A stretch of DNA of 36,491 bases from an uncultured Lachnospiraceae bacterium (GTDB taxonomy: Bacteria > Bacillota > Clostridia > Lachnospirales > Lachnospiraceae): the NCBI GenBank assembly GCA_910585635.1, contig CAJUFE010000047.1, positions 1 through 36,491 on the forward strand, written 5' to 3'. Position 1 is the first letter of the stretch, and every line of letters begins with the position of its first letter. The translations under genes and the position numbers were made by a program. Below the pieces are notes generated by a model. That model was not told the origin of the DNA and did no database searches. It saw only the letters and a list, made by a program, of their open reading frames with translations. This document shows positions 1-8,389 of the stretch, piece by piece.

Positions 1-16
1 CGGCTTATTCTATTCT

Positions 17-33
17 CCCCATCTCAGATGGGG
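17..33 (-). other. Small inverted repeat downstream of the Crp/Fnr gene
   Basis: A 7-bp perfect stem (CCCCATC / GATGGGG) with a 3-base loop lies about 25 bases past the stop of the Crp/Fnr gene. No run of T follows on the minus strand, so it is not a canonical intrinsic terminator, although it could still end or stabilise the transcript. Confidence 0.35.
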
Positions 34-56
34 GATTAAAAGACTTTCTCATTTAC

Positions 57-719
57 TCATCGAGCCTTCTGCCGGTCTACCACACGCTTGAGCGCCTGGC
101 GGTCTAGGACCTTGACCCACCGGTACCCGCTCTCCAGCCAGCCCTTTTCTGCAAAATCCCTTAAGACCAAGGTCACGGTGGACCGGTTCAGTCCTAAGGA
201 TAGCGACAGGTCTTCATGGGTATAGGGGAGGACGCCTCCTGCTGTCCCCTTTTCCACAGAGCCAGGCTCCGTCTCATCCAGGATATAGCTGGCCACCTTT
301 CCATACCGGTCCAGCAGGCACTGGTCCACCATCCTGGCAGTCAGGTGGTCCATAGTGCCGGAGCAGAGCTGGAGGAAATGGAGGGCCAGCTGGGGCTCAC
401 TCCGAAAATAAGGCAGTACATCCGCCGGGCGGAAGGAGAGCATGGTGACCCGGTTGACCGCCTGGACACAGGTGGGGCGGAGAGCCCCTTCTGTAAATGC
501 CGATTCGCCGAAGATGTGTCCCGCCTCCACCACATCCAGGGTCATCTCCCGGCCAGAGTACAGGTTCTCAAAGACCCGTACTCTGCCCTTTAAGACATAG
601 TAGACCCGCTCAGCCGCATCGCCCTTTAGATAGATCGGCTGCCCGGGCCGGGCCGTGGACAGGGTCCCGATCGACCTAAGGAGCGCCTCCTCCTTGGGGG
701 TGAATATCCGTTTCTCCAT
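57..719 (-). CDS. Crp/Fnr family transcriptional regulator
   Basis: This is a 220-residue cytoplasmic DNA-binding regulator of the Crp/Fnr superfamily, the usual length for the family. Residues about 20-120 form a cyclic-nucleotide-binding-like beta-barrel (visible elements PIYLKGDAAERVYYVLKGRV and GHIFGESAF). Residues about 135-215 form the winged helix, with a recognition segment THEDLSLSLGLNRSTVTLVL. There is no N-terminal cysteine cluster, so an FNR-type Fe-S oxygen sensor is unlikely. The effector-pocket residues do not clearly match cAMP-binding Crp, so the ligand is unknown. The start is supported by AAGGAGCGG about 6 bases ahead of ATG. It sits alone, downstream of the Rpn gene in the same direction, and the 136-bp gap upstream holds a 17-bp repeat shared with the Rpn leader. 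Targets cannot be inferred from the neighbours. Confidence 0.9.
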   Translation of the reverse strand: MEKRIFTPKEEALLRSIGTLSTARPGQPIYLKGDAAERVYYVLKGRVRVFENLYSGREMTLDVVEAGHIFGESAFTEGALRPTCVQAVNRVTMLSFRPADVLPYFRSEPQLALHFLQLCSGTMDHLTARMVDQCLLDRYGKVASYILDETEPGSVEKGTAGGVLPYTHEDLSLSLGLNRSTVTLVLRDFAEKGWLESGYRWVKVLDRQALKRVVDRQKAR

Positions 720-783
720 GGTACCCGCTCCTTATCATGTCCCCGTATGGGAGCTTTATGTGGGCCGTTCTCTTCTTTGATCC

Positions 784-832
784 ACATCTCGATGATCGTC
801 TTATACTTTTATGGACTTTTCCTGATATTTAC
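784..832 (-). pseudogene. Remnant of a second Rpn-gene copy (leader fused to an internal coding scrap)
   Basis: Two pieces of the adjacent Rpn gene lie side by side here. Positions 784-804 match 1161-1181, inside that gene, at 20 of 21 bases; on the minus strand they would read KTIIEM against KTIVEM in the intact gene. Positions 816-832 match the leader sequence at 1911-1927 at 17 of 17 bases. In the intact copy these pieces are about 730 bases apart; here they are 11 bases apart. The simplest reading is a decayed or internally deleted copy now lying in the crp leader. Confidence 0.5.
816..832 (+). repeat. 17-bp direct repeat, distal copy
   Basis: CTTTTCCTGATATTTAC occurs here and identically at 1911-1927. 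The two copies bracket the Rpn gene, 23 bases beyond its stop and 35 bases before its chosen start. Both copies are also preceded by TATG. Confidence 0.75.
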
Positions 833-855
833 AAGAGCATTCTGGACAAACGCCA

Positions 856-1875
856 TCACGGCTCGTCTGCCCGCATCTCCTGGGCCAACTTTTTTACATC
901 CGCCAGCGACAGGCCGTTCAGTTCTGCGATCTCCTTTTGGTCATAACGGCCCACAGCCAACATCCTGCGCGCTGTTTGCCATGCCTGCTGCAGTCTCCCT
1001 TGGTCTATCCCTTGTGTTATCCCTTGAGCCATCCCTTGCGCGATCCCTTGGTTCAGGATCGTTTTCGCTTCATATTCCAGGATCTTCCCTCCCATGACCG
1101 AACGCACCCCTTTCCTCACATTCTCATACTTCTGTGCGATGTTCTCCAATACCTTTCCCGACATCTCGACGATCGTCTTATGGATATATACACTGATCTC
1201 CCCTGCACGGAGCAGCCCATCCAGCTTTTCCATGAGCGAGATGTACTCCGCCTTCAGAGTCTCCAGGCTCTCCATATCCTCATCATATTCCTCAAACCGG
1301 GCTTCATGTGTGAAGATGTAACAAGGGATCAAGAACAGCAATCTCTTCGCGAACAACTCCTCCAGCGTATATCGCCGGATCTCCATCACCAACACATCGA
1401 AGGCTACCGTCCCTCCCGGGGTCTCGATCAAGATCCCCATCTTATCTGGGGTCGAGCTGTTGCTCCGCAGGAACAGGACCGCCGAATGGGGGATCGTCAC
1501 CCTGAGCGTGGTCCCCGAAAGGCTCCCCTGGTCCAGCCCGATCTGTGTAGCGTACTCAAAGATCCGGACCAGCATGCTGCTGTCCGCGGTGCTCTGGCAC
1601 TCTAAGAGATACCGCTTCCTCTCACGCCCGATCACCGTGAAGCTGGTATCCGTGACCCGCTTGGTCTCATCCCCGTCCTGCCGGTTCAGGAAATGCTCAT
1701 TAGGCGCAAACTCGATCCGCTCCTCCCCTGTGTACGCTTCCCCAAAGACCTCATTGAGCACCGGGATGATCAGGCTCCGGCAGTCGTTCAGGAGTGTGCG
1801 GAACACATCGTCATAGGGCGTGCTGACGACACTCCCGCCCCAGCTATCCACATCTTTTTCATTCCCCATATCCAT
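856..1875 (-). CDS. Rpn family PD-(D/E)XK nuclease / putative transposase
   Basis: This protein of about 339 residues belongs to the Rpn/PDDEXK_2 group, described in the literature as recombination-promoting nucleases and often annotated as transposases. The N-terminal half has the nuclease-like features: YDDVFRTLLND near the start, then a TDTSF aspartate, then LLECQS, which supplies the E-x-Q of the active site. A helical middle follows. The C terminus carries a run of QGIAQG/QGMAQG/QGITQG-type repeats (about nt 1008-1056 as 12-bp units), typical of this family, and a final helical segment. An upstream in-frame GTG would add three residues (end 1884), but GGGAGGTGG sits 6-8 bases before the ATG at 1875, so that ATG is preferred. 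It has its own promoter (1938-1966). The flanking 17-bp repeats suggest mobility or recombination at this site. Confidence 0.85.
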   Translation of the reverse strand: MDMGNEKDVDSWGGSVVSTPYDDVFRTLLNDCRSLIIPVLNEVFGEAYTGEERIEFAPNEHFLNRQDGDETKRVTDTSFTVIGRERKRYLLECQSTADSSMLVRIFEYATQIGLDQGSLSGTTLRVTIPHSAVLFLRSNSSTPDKMGILIETPGGTVAFDVLVMEIRRYTLEELFAKRLLFLIPCYIFTHEARFEEYDEDMESLETLKAEYISLMEKLDGLLRAGEISVYIHKTIVEMSGKVLENIAQKYENVRKGVRSVMGGKILEYEAKTILNQGIAQGMAQGITQGIDQGRLQQAWQTARRMLAVGRYDQKEIAELNGLSLADVKKLAQEMRADEP

Positions 1876-1910
1876 TACAGCCACCTCCCATCTGCTATAG
1901 GCTCTATGAC

Positions 1911-1927
1911 CTTTTCCTGATATTTAC
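1911..1927 (+). repeat. 17-bp direct repeat, leader copy
   Basis: This is identical to 816-832. It lies just downstream of the predicted -10 box of the Rpn gene, so it is the start of that transcript's leader. Confidence 0.75.
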
Positions 1928-1937
1928 TCTTGCTATG

Positions 1938-1966
1938 ATCATATCACCGGATCTCAGTCTTTGCAA
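1938..1966 (-). promoter_or_regulatory. Sigma-A-type promoter for the Rpn gene
   Basis: On the minus strand, a -35 TTGCAA (1961-1966) and a -10 TATGAT (1938-1943) are separated by 17 bases. Transcription would start about 55 bases before the Rpn start codon. Confidence 0.6.
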
Positions 1967-2120
1967 GGATAAATTTAGGAAAGTTTTCCAGATGGTCAAA
2001 TGTGGACGGCAATGGCCGCTCTTTCTGTGACGGAACGGTCCATCCCTTATATTTCTATTATAACACATTTTCCAGGATAGGAAAGGTACCTTTCTATGAT
2101 GCGCAGGCCAAAAAGACAAT

Positions 2121-2169
2121 AAAAAACAACGCCTGTTCGAGATACTACTCTGCCTCGACCAGGCGTTGT
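2121..2169 (-). terminator. Intrinsic terminator of the LPXTG protein gene
   Basis: A long GC-rich stem (ACAACGCCTG ... CAGGCGTTGT, extended by TCGAG/CTCGA) is followed on the minus strand by TTTTTT. It lies about 45 bases past the stop of the surface-protein gene and separates it from the Rpn unit. Confidence 0.9.
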
Positions 2170-2214
2170 CTATAGGACTGTCAGCGCTTCAACCGTCTCT
2201 TCAAACAGTCCTGC

Positions 2215-5200
2215 CTATGATCTTGCTTTCCTTCTGGCTGCGATGAGCCACAGGATACCCACGATCGAACCGATGAACAAGGTCATCCAGAGGATATTCC
2301 GGCTCTTATCGCCGGTCTTGGGGAGGTCCTGCCATCCTAATGGGACTTCCTCCTCCAAGATATACTGCCAGGTCCCCGTCTCCGGGTTCCATACCTTCAC
2401 ATAGGTCTTAGGCACACCGTTCTCCCATATGGTGATCCGATCCGGACTGTTGGGATCGTTGGGGTCTGGGAGCTCTGTGGGGTAACCGGGGTTTTCCTCG
2501 GTGGGCTCTGTAGTCTCTTGGGGAGCGGTCGTGGCTGGCGGGGTTGGGTCTGGGCCTGGATCTCGATGATGCTTGCCACCGCCGCCGGGCGGGGTCGAGC
2601 CTGGTCCGTCAGGCTCATCTGGATCTGAGCCACCGCGATAGTAGCGCAGGATGATCACCTCGTCGCCATCTTCCGTAGAGGATGCCCACTGCATAGCAGG
2701 CTCACAGGTATAGCTGTCGTGAGCAATGTCTCTGATACCGTAGCCCGCGTCAATGTATTGGTAGGCTTCATCGAGATAATAGGGTTCCTTGGTGACGCTC
2801 TCCGAAACGTGGATAGACCCCAAAGGAGCGCTGACCTGCTCCATATCCGTTCTCCCAACAAATGTATAAACATAGCCATCATTGCGGTCCAATGTACCAG
2901 CAAACCTGTCGGAGACATCACCTTCGTCCTCTGTGTCTCCCTCCATGGATCCAGTATCTTCCTCCCAGCTGTCCGCCACGTCATCTGTCACGCTGTCTGT
3001 CTCATCGCTTATGCTCTCGCCGGCCTCTCGGACATAATATTCGTGGACAACATGGTAATGCCCTGCCTCTTCCTCATCGTTGAGCTGACGGTAGTAGCGC
3101 AGGATGATGATCTGGTCCCCTTCTTCCGTACCCTCTATAGAAGTCCAGTTATTGTCGGGACGATAGCTTTTGCCCTTGCCAGCATATCCGTCTGCTCCCG
3201 GGCTTACATCTCTATTTTCTACAATACCATACAGCGGCCGGTTGTTATACGTATAGGTATAAGGCTGCGCTGCACCCTCAGGCTGGAAACGGTCCACCTT
3301 CTCGACCTTATCCCCGGTATACTTAACCCCCAGCTCACCATCTTGGGGCAGGATGCCGCTGACGCCTTCCCAATGGTCGTTGCCGTTCTCATCCCGGAAG
3401 TAGTACACATGGATAACATTATATTTTCCCTTCGGCTGCCTTTCACGATAATAACGCAGGATAACGATCTGGCTGGCGTCTTCTGTGACGCAGATCTGGT
3501 CCATGTCATCTTCCGGAGCATAGTTGAGATCTTTTCCCTCTGAATCCTGGCCGATCCCCTCACTGATGATGCCCTTGGTATCATAAGATATCGCAAAGAA
3601 GGCTCTTTGGCTATCCATATCCTTATTTCTGATAGCCCCATCCACGATGAGTCCCACAGGATCCTCTTTAGGATGTGCGGAATCTCTGTTGCTAAAGGGA
3701 TCTTGGATCTCCTGTGTCTCTGTAGGCTTTAATGACTCCGCAGGCGCTGCAGGTTTATTTGGTCCCGTAGACTCTGGTGCATCTGTGGGCTCCGTGGACT
3801 CTGTTTCTTGCGTAGGATCCGATGCCTCTGGTATCTTTGTAGGCTCCGCCGGATCCGTAATCCCTGGTGCCTCCGTAGGCTCCGCCGGATCCGTAGTGTC
3901 TGGTGCCTCCGTAGGCTCCGCCGGATCCGTAGTGTCTGATGCCTCCGTAGACTCCTCTTGATCTGAGGGGTCCGATGGATCCGTGGTCTCGGTTGGATCT
4001 GCAGATCCCGATGGCCCCGTGGGCTCGGTAGGCTTTGACTCGCTCGCAGGCCTGGACTCTTCGATCGGATCCTTTGTCTGTCCACTGTCTTGATCGATCG
4101 AGAGGCCTCCTCCAAGATCTGCTTGGCCTCTATCGCGCATCCCCGCCTGACCATCCGATGCCCTGGGGCTACCATCGATCTCCTCATATATCTCGCCCAG
4201 ATGCATATAATGGCTGCCCAAAAGCTGGATCGCCTGACCGATGTCCATCGCCTGACAATATTTACTTACCGCAAACGCATCGGCGAAAGCAGCCATCCCG
4301 CTCTCTTTGGCCTTTACCTTCACCTCCTGGTCCCAGCCAGATACTCCGGCGCCTTCCACCTTAGCGAGCTCTTCCTGTTTTACGAGCTCCTCTGGCTCCT
4401 GCGGCTCTATAGCTTCTGACGACCCGGTGGGTTCTGACGGCTTTGCAGGCTCCGCTGATCCTGTTGTTTCTGACGGCCCTGTAGGCTCCGCTGATCCTGT
4501 GGTCTCTGACGGCTCTGTAGATCCGGTAAACTCTGACGGCTCTGTGGATCCTGTGGGCTCTGATGGCTCTGTGGATCCGGTAGTCTCTGACGGCTCTGTG
4601 GATCCCGTGGGCTCTGATGGCTCTGTGGATCCGGTAGTCTCTGACGGCTCTGTGGATCCCGTGGGCTCTGATGGCTCTGTGGATCCGGTAGTCTCTGACG
4701 GCTCTGCAGGCTCCGTGGGACTTGTGGTCTCTATGGGATCTACAGGCCCTTCAGGTTCTGTAGACCCGGTAGTCTCTGACGGCTCTGTGGGTCCATCAGA
4801 TCCTGTAGGCTTTGGCCCCTCTACAGGCTCCATGGTCTCTAACGGTCCCGCCTCTTCATCAACAGGCGCTTTGAGCGCATCGCTGCTGGAGCCGATCGAG
4901 GTCTTTTTGTCAAACTCTTCCAGATCTTTATCATCCGGGTCCGCAAGTGCTCTTGCCGTTTTTGAGATACCGTCCACCCATCCATATGCCTCGTCAAAAT
5001 GGAAGTACTGGTTACCGCGGAAACCTGGCTCTTTATTGATATCCCCAGCCTGATAATGCTCTTTAGGGTCGCTCCGTCCCAGCCTGGTCGTGATCTGGCT
5101 GCTCCCCTCATAGGTATAGGTCCCGTCGGGCTCTTTGACATAATACTCGTGGACATAGCGATAACCATAGTCACCCTTGTTAAAAGAGTTGGTGAAAGTG

Positions 5201-7227
5201 ACTGTCGCTGTATGCCCCGATGCCGTCCCATAGACCGCGCCACTGTCCTTGTAGTTCAGCTCGTATGTACCAAGAAGATCTTTTTGGGGCGTGATCTTGT
5301 ATCTGCCATGTTCCAGAAGATCCACCGTCCCTTTACCTCCGGCTTTGATCGTTACCGTTTCAGAAAAACTGTTAGGACCTGTTACTAAAAAGGTATAATC
5401 CCGTTCATCAGCTGATCCATCCGGAAGAGCCACTGGGGCTGGCTTGGTGATCGTGAGGCTGCGCTTGCCACCCACCTGGACCTCGGTCTCCTTGCCGGCC
5501 TCGATCGTACCAAAGGGATAGCCCTCCACCTTCATGGTAAATCCCACATTGTCCCAGCCAATGATCTCTGTGATCTTATAAGACCCTGCAGCAAGACCGT
5601 TCAGCGTTATACTCTCCCCGGCCTTCAGCTTCACGGTCGTATCCCCTCTGTCCGTTGCCCCATCGGGACCGGTGACCAAGTTATTTTTATTATCCTCGAT
5701 CTTAAAATAGTAGACGATCTGCTCTGCACTGCCGGCCGAAGGGGCAGTGATGGTCAACCATCCGCGGTCATCCACCTTGATGCCCGTATATCGTTTCCCG
5801 GCCTCACTAAAGCTCTTGGGTACGTCTTTTTCAAAATATTCAGTCCAAGAAACACCAAGGTACTGTGCCGAAGGATCGCTCACATTTTGAGTCCGAAATC
5901 CGATCTTGGGTGTATTAGGAGCAGGATATCGCTTTGTAGCATTCATTGTACGTGTTTCGTTAGCCTTGTAGGTACCCAATGATGTATAGGTTATACCACC
6001 TTTTTCATTCCCCCATCCATAGGCAAAATCATATGAGATACCGGCATCATCGATTTTTTTATTATTCGCATCATAGAGCGGACCGAAAGAATCCAACTTA
6101 AAATATGTCGTACCTTCAGTTAGCTTAAATGTCCTAAAATTCGTAGAATTCGTATACTGTGGAGCTGACGACTTTGCGCTCCGGGCCTTCTCCGTCGTCT
6201 GCGGCATCATCACAGAAAATTTCGTGTCCGCATTATCTGTAAAGCTGTACTCTGTCACGGTATACCCACCCTTGGGCAGATCGTCAAACACAAAAGACTC
6301 CCCAGAAGCAATGTTTACCGTCCGTTCCACAAACACAGAGGTATCCCCACTCTCTGTTTCTGTACGATCTATCGTATAATACCGGGTCACACCATCGCCT
6401 TTGGTCCCGCCTGCGGTCAGGGTCAGCTTCCCTGGAGTCCCGTTAATGTGAAAGTGGCCCTCCTTTCCTGCGGCAATAGTCTCCTCTCTCGTTCCCAGCT
6501 GGAGCTGATAGCCATCCGGAGCCGCGATCTGCTCGATCGTATAGAGTCCGGCGTAGAGCGTCTCTCCCGTAGGCAGGTGCGCGATCTCCTCACGGCCGCC
6601 CGCCGCAAGAGGAAAGACCATATCTAAAGCCTTAAAGCTGCTTGTGTGATGTTCATCCTCTTCTTTACTGGTGACATGATAATACCAACGTTTTGTATCA
6701 CTGTCATCATTTAGTTTGGGCCTGCTTATCGTGAGAGTGGAGTTGTTCTTCAGTTCCACCTCATGCTTTCTACTGCTTACTGGTATGGTGGAATCAACGA
6801 AAGAGTCCGACATATTATAGTGTTCGCCATCAACTTCGATCACAATGTTGTCTGTGATCTCGGTCACTGTAAGATCATACGGCTCTCCAAAAACGAGGGG
6901 TTCCGACTGCCAGCCGTCTTTCGCCGTATCCGCATCCTTGTCCTCGCTGAGGGTTATGGTATTGCTGTAAGGTTTGTAGACCCCGTCCTTCCTCACTTCA
7001 CCCTCGATATTGAAGGTATATTCCTTGTCAAAGGCTTCATTGGGCGTACCATTTGCAAATAATTTCTCGATGACCAGGCTGTAACTGTCGTTCGCCCTCT
7101 CCATCGAAGTAGCAAATGCCATGGTCCCCACCGTCAGCACCGCCATCAAAGCCAGCATGACCGCCCCAAACAGCCGCTTTCCCTTCTTCTCCTTCCTCCT
7201 TCTCCGTCCACTTCTCACAACGTTCAT
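2215..7227 (-). CDS. Large LPXTG-anchored surface protein with Ig-like/SpaA-like domains, PST-rich repeats and MucBP-like modules
   Basis: This 1670-residue cell-wall protein is probably covalently attached to peptidoglycan by sortase. A very basic N terminus precedes a signal peptide ending near AFA-T (residue 39). The C terminus has LPKTG, a hydrophobic helix and RRKARS, the classic sorting signal. Residues about 45-700 contain several beta-rich repeats with motifs such as AGLYTIEQI, KGGYTVTEY and AGSYKITEI, resembling SpaA/Cna-B-like stalk domains. Residues about 790-930 and 1060-1170 are Pro/Ser/Thr/Glu-rich repeat linkers. Residues about 1210-1550 carry modules pairing HVYY/HEYYV with a terminal IILRYYR, similar to MucBP-type domains. 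The last such module is followed by another Pro-rich linker. An SD (GGAAGGGG) precedes the ATG. No sortase gene is visible in the window. An adhesin or mucin-binding role is inference. Confidence 0.88.
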   Translation of the reverse strand: MNVVRSGRRRRKEKKGKRLFGAVMLALMAVLTVGTMAFATSMERANDSYSLVIEKLFANGTPNEAFDKEYTFNIEGEVRKDGVYKPYSNTITLSEDKDADTAKDGWQSEPLVFGEPYDLTVTEITDNIVIEVDGEHYNMSDSFVDSTIPVSSRKHEVELKNNSTLTISRPKLNDDSDTKRWYYHVTSKEEDEHHTSSFKALDMVFPLAAGGREEIAHLPTGETLYAGLYTIEQIAAPDGYQLQLGTREETIAAGKEGHFHINGTPGKLTLTAGGTKGDGVTRYYTIDRTETESGDTSVFVERTVNIASGESFVFDDLPKGGYTVTEYSFTDNADTKFSVMMPQTTEKARSAKSSAPQYTNSTNFRTFKLTEGTTYFKLDSFGPLYDANNKKIDDAGISYDFAYGWGNEKGGITYTSLGTYKANETRTMNATKRYPAPNTPKIGFRTQNVSDPSAQYLGVSWTEYFEKDVPKSFSEAGKRYTGIKVDDRGWLTITAPSAGSAEQIVYYFKIEDNKNNLVTGPDGATDRGDTTVKLKAGESITLNGLAAGSYKITEIIGWDNVGFTMKVEGYPFGTIEAGKETEVQVGGKRSLTITKPAPVALPDGSADERDYTFLVTGPNSFSETVTIKAGGKGTVDLLEHGRYKITPQKDLLGTYELNYKDSGAVYGTASGHTATVTFTNSFNKGDYGYRYVHEYYVKEPDGTYTYEGSSQITTRLGRSDPKEHYQAGDINKEPGFRGNQYFHFDEAYGWVDGISKTARALADPDDKDLEEFDKKTSIGSSSDALKAPVDEEAGPLETMEPVEGPKPTGSDGPTEPSETTGSTEPEGPVDPIETTSPTEPAEPSETTGSTEPSEPTGSTEPSETTGSTEPSEPTGSTEPSETTGSTEPSEPTGSTEPSEFTGSTEPSETTGSAEPTGPSETTGSAEPAKPSEPTGSSEAIEPQEPEELVKQEELAKVEGAGVSGWDQEVKVKAKESGMAAFADAFAVSKYCQAMDIGQAIQLLGSHYMHLGEIYEEIDGSPRASDGQAGMRDRGQADLGGGLSIDQDSGQTKDPIEESRPASESKPTEPTGPSGSADPTETTDPSDPSDQEESTEASDTTDPAEPTEAPDTTDPAEPTEAPGITDPAEPTKIPEASDPTQETESTEPTDAPESTGPNKPAAPAESLKPTETQEIQDPFSNRDSAHPKEDPVGLIVDGAIRNKDMDSQRAFFAISYDTKGIISEGIGQDSEGKDLNYAPEDDMDQICVTEDASQIVILRYYRERQPKGKYNVIHVYYFRDENGNDHWEGVSGILPQDGELGVKYTGDKVEKVDRFQPEGAAQPYTYTYNNRPLYGIVENRDVSPGADGYAGKGKSYRPDNNWTSIEGTEEGDQIIILRYYRQLNDEEEAGHYHVVHEYYVREAGESISDETDSVTDDVADSWEEDTGSMEGDTEDEGDVSDRFAGTLDRNDGYVYTFVGRTDMEQVSAPLGSIHVSESVTKEPYYLDEAYQYIDAGYGIRDIAHDSYTCEPAMQWASSTEDGDEVIILRYYRGGSDPDEPDGPGSTPPGGGGKHHRDPGPDPTPPATTAPQETTEPTEENPGYPTELPDPNDPNSPDRITIWENGVPKTYVKVWNPETGTWQYILEEEVPLGWQDLPKTGDKSRNILWMTLFIGSIVGILWLIAARRKARS
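3838..3950 (-). repeat. 36-bp in-gene tandem repeat (TDPAEPTEAP-type)
   Basis: About three copies of a 36-bp unit encode the 12-residue motif DTTDPAEPTEAP with small changes, in the second Pro/Thr/Glu-rich linker of the surface protein. Confidence 0.8.
4520..4706 (-). repeat. 54-bp in-gene tandem repeat (TEPSETTGSTEPSEPTGS)
   Basis: Units start at 4520, 4574, 4628 and 4682, exactly 54 bp apart. Each encodes two near-identical 9-residue halves, and the 4574 and 4628 units are almost identical. More degenerate copies extend to about 4430-4830. This is a probable length-variable stalk. Confidence 0.9.
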
Positions 7228-7351
7228 TTTTGGATATCCCCTTCCTCAAAAATGCTATCGCTCTATATAAAGATCGCTCCCATGGCCCTGTCTCCGGCCC
7301 ATGAAGATCCTCCTTCTCTTCTTCCAAAAACTGGTGCGTTTCCGCTCCCCG

Positions 7352-8338
7352 CTACTGGTTCCCGTCCAGCCGCTCATTGACCCCCCGGACGATATCCTCC
7401 ATCCGGCTCTCTAGGTAAGGCCCCGGGCATTCGGTCTTGTCGGAGAACATCTTGTGGAGGGTCAGGTTCCCCTTCTCATCGCCTGTAAAGACCAGCTCTT
7501 CGATGCCATTCCTCTGACAGATATCCACGCACAAGGTGATAAGGGACGCGTAAGCTGCATCGCTCACATGCCACTCTCCGCCTATCTCATCGTTTGCCAC
7601 CTCGATGGTCACGGCCTGGTCGTCGTTCTCCTTGCTGCTGGAGGTCCAGGCACGGTCCTTCTCTTCTACATAAAGGGCGATCCGCCCATTGCTGTCGATC
7701 CCATAATTGGCTGAGGCCCGCCGGTCCCGGTCGGAGAAGTTTTCTCCCAATGCCTCAAGCTCCAGATCCCCTGCCATGTGATGGATCGTGATCTTTTTGA
7801 TCTGCCCTGCCCGGGGAAAGTCCGCGTTCGGCGAGAGGAAGATATAATCGATCAGTGGACTGTTCCTTCCGGTCACCTCTGCCGCCTCGCTGGCGGTCAG
7901 CACCCGGCCCACTGTATCCGGGAGCTGTGAAGAAGACCGAACGCATAACGCCAGGATCCCGACCGCTAAAACACCAAAGGCCGCCAGAAGGCCCCGCACA
8001 GCCCGAAAGCCTCTCTCCTCATCAGCCGTTCTCTTCCTGTCGGCGGCTGGATCTTTATCAGCCATCGCCTTCTTGCCGGCAGATGCAGCTTTATCAGCCA
8101 TCGCCTTCTTGCCGGCAGATGCAGCTTTGTCAGCCACTGCCTTTTTGCCGGCAGATGCGCCTCTGTCAGCCACTGCCTTTTTGCCGGCAGATGCGTCTCT
8201 GTCAGCCACTGTTTTCTTGCCTGCGGCTGTCTGGCCGCCTTTCCTTCTTTGGCCCCTCTTTTCTCCCATCCCGTCACCTGGCATCCGCCCCGCCCCTCTT
8301 CTGTCACCCGACATCCACCCTGTCTCCATCTCTGTCAC
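7352..8338 (-). CDS. Membrane-anchored N-acetylmuramoyl-L-alanine amidase (Amidase_2/PGRP fold) with Lys-rich repeats
   Basis: This is a protein of up to 328 residues. Residues about 1-35 are Gly/Arg-rich. Residues about 35-98 are five copies of a basic 12-residue repeat (AGKKAVADKAAS type). A single transmembrane helix follows (RGLLAAFGVLAVGILALCV, about 112-130), then an extracellular amidase domain. The zinc site is visible: TIHHMAG supplies the first His, and LHKMFSDKTECPGP supplies the second His and Cys. The family cleaves the amide between MurNAc and L-Ala in peptidoglycan. The topology would place the basic repeat in the cytoplasm. The start is uncertain: 8338 is a GTG, ATG codons follow at 8329, 8314, 8284 and 8269 (MGEKRGQ), and this whole stretch is built of 31-bp DNA repeats. 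It lies 51 bases after the O-antigen-ligase-like gene and 124 bases before the surface-protein gene, all codirectional, consistent with envelope functions. Confidence 0.82.
   Translation of the reverse strand: MTEMETGWMSGDRRGAGRMPGDGMGEKRGQRRKGGQTAAGKKTVADRDASAGKKAVADRGASAGKKAVADKAASAGKKAMADKAASAGKKAMADKDPAADRKRTADEERGFRAVRGLLAAFGVLAVGILALCVRSSSQLPDTVGRVLTASEAAEVTGRNSPLIDYIFLSPNADFPRAGQIKKITIHHMAGDLELEALGENFSDRDRRASANYGIDSNGRIALYVEEKDRAWTSSSKENDDQAVTIEVANDEIGGEWHVSDAAYASLITLCVDICQRNGIEELVFTGDEKGNLTLHKMFSDKTECPGPYLESRMEDIVRGVNERLDGNQ
8055..8234 (-). repeat. 36-bp tandem repeat, five units, in the amidase gene
   Basis: Units start at 8055, 8091, 8127, 8163 and 8199. They encode AGKK(A/T)(V/M)AD(K/R)-type 12-residue repeats. 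The phase is exact and divergence is modest, so length polymorphism between strains is likely. Confidence 0.9.
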
Positions 8339-8380
8339 CCGGCATCCACCTTGTCTCCTCCTCTATCATCCGGCATCCGC
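8263..8380 (-). repeat. 31-bp tandem repeat across the amidase gene start
   Basis: Units at 8350-8380, 8319-8349 and 8288-8318, with a partial unit at 8263-8287, share the core GTGGATGCCGGGTGACAGA. Because 31 is not a multiple of three, each unit shifts the frame. The repeats cover the SD and all candidate start codons. Confidence 0.8.
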
Positions 8381-8389
8381 TGCGTCTCC

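Noticed and set aside
4307..5053. Ser/Gly/Asp/Val-rich open frame on the plus strand opposite the surface-protein repeats
   Set aside because: It is the complement of the 27/54-bp repeats; repeats that are open in one frame are open in others by construction.
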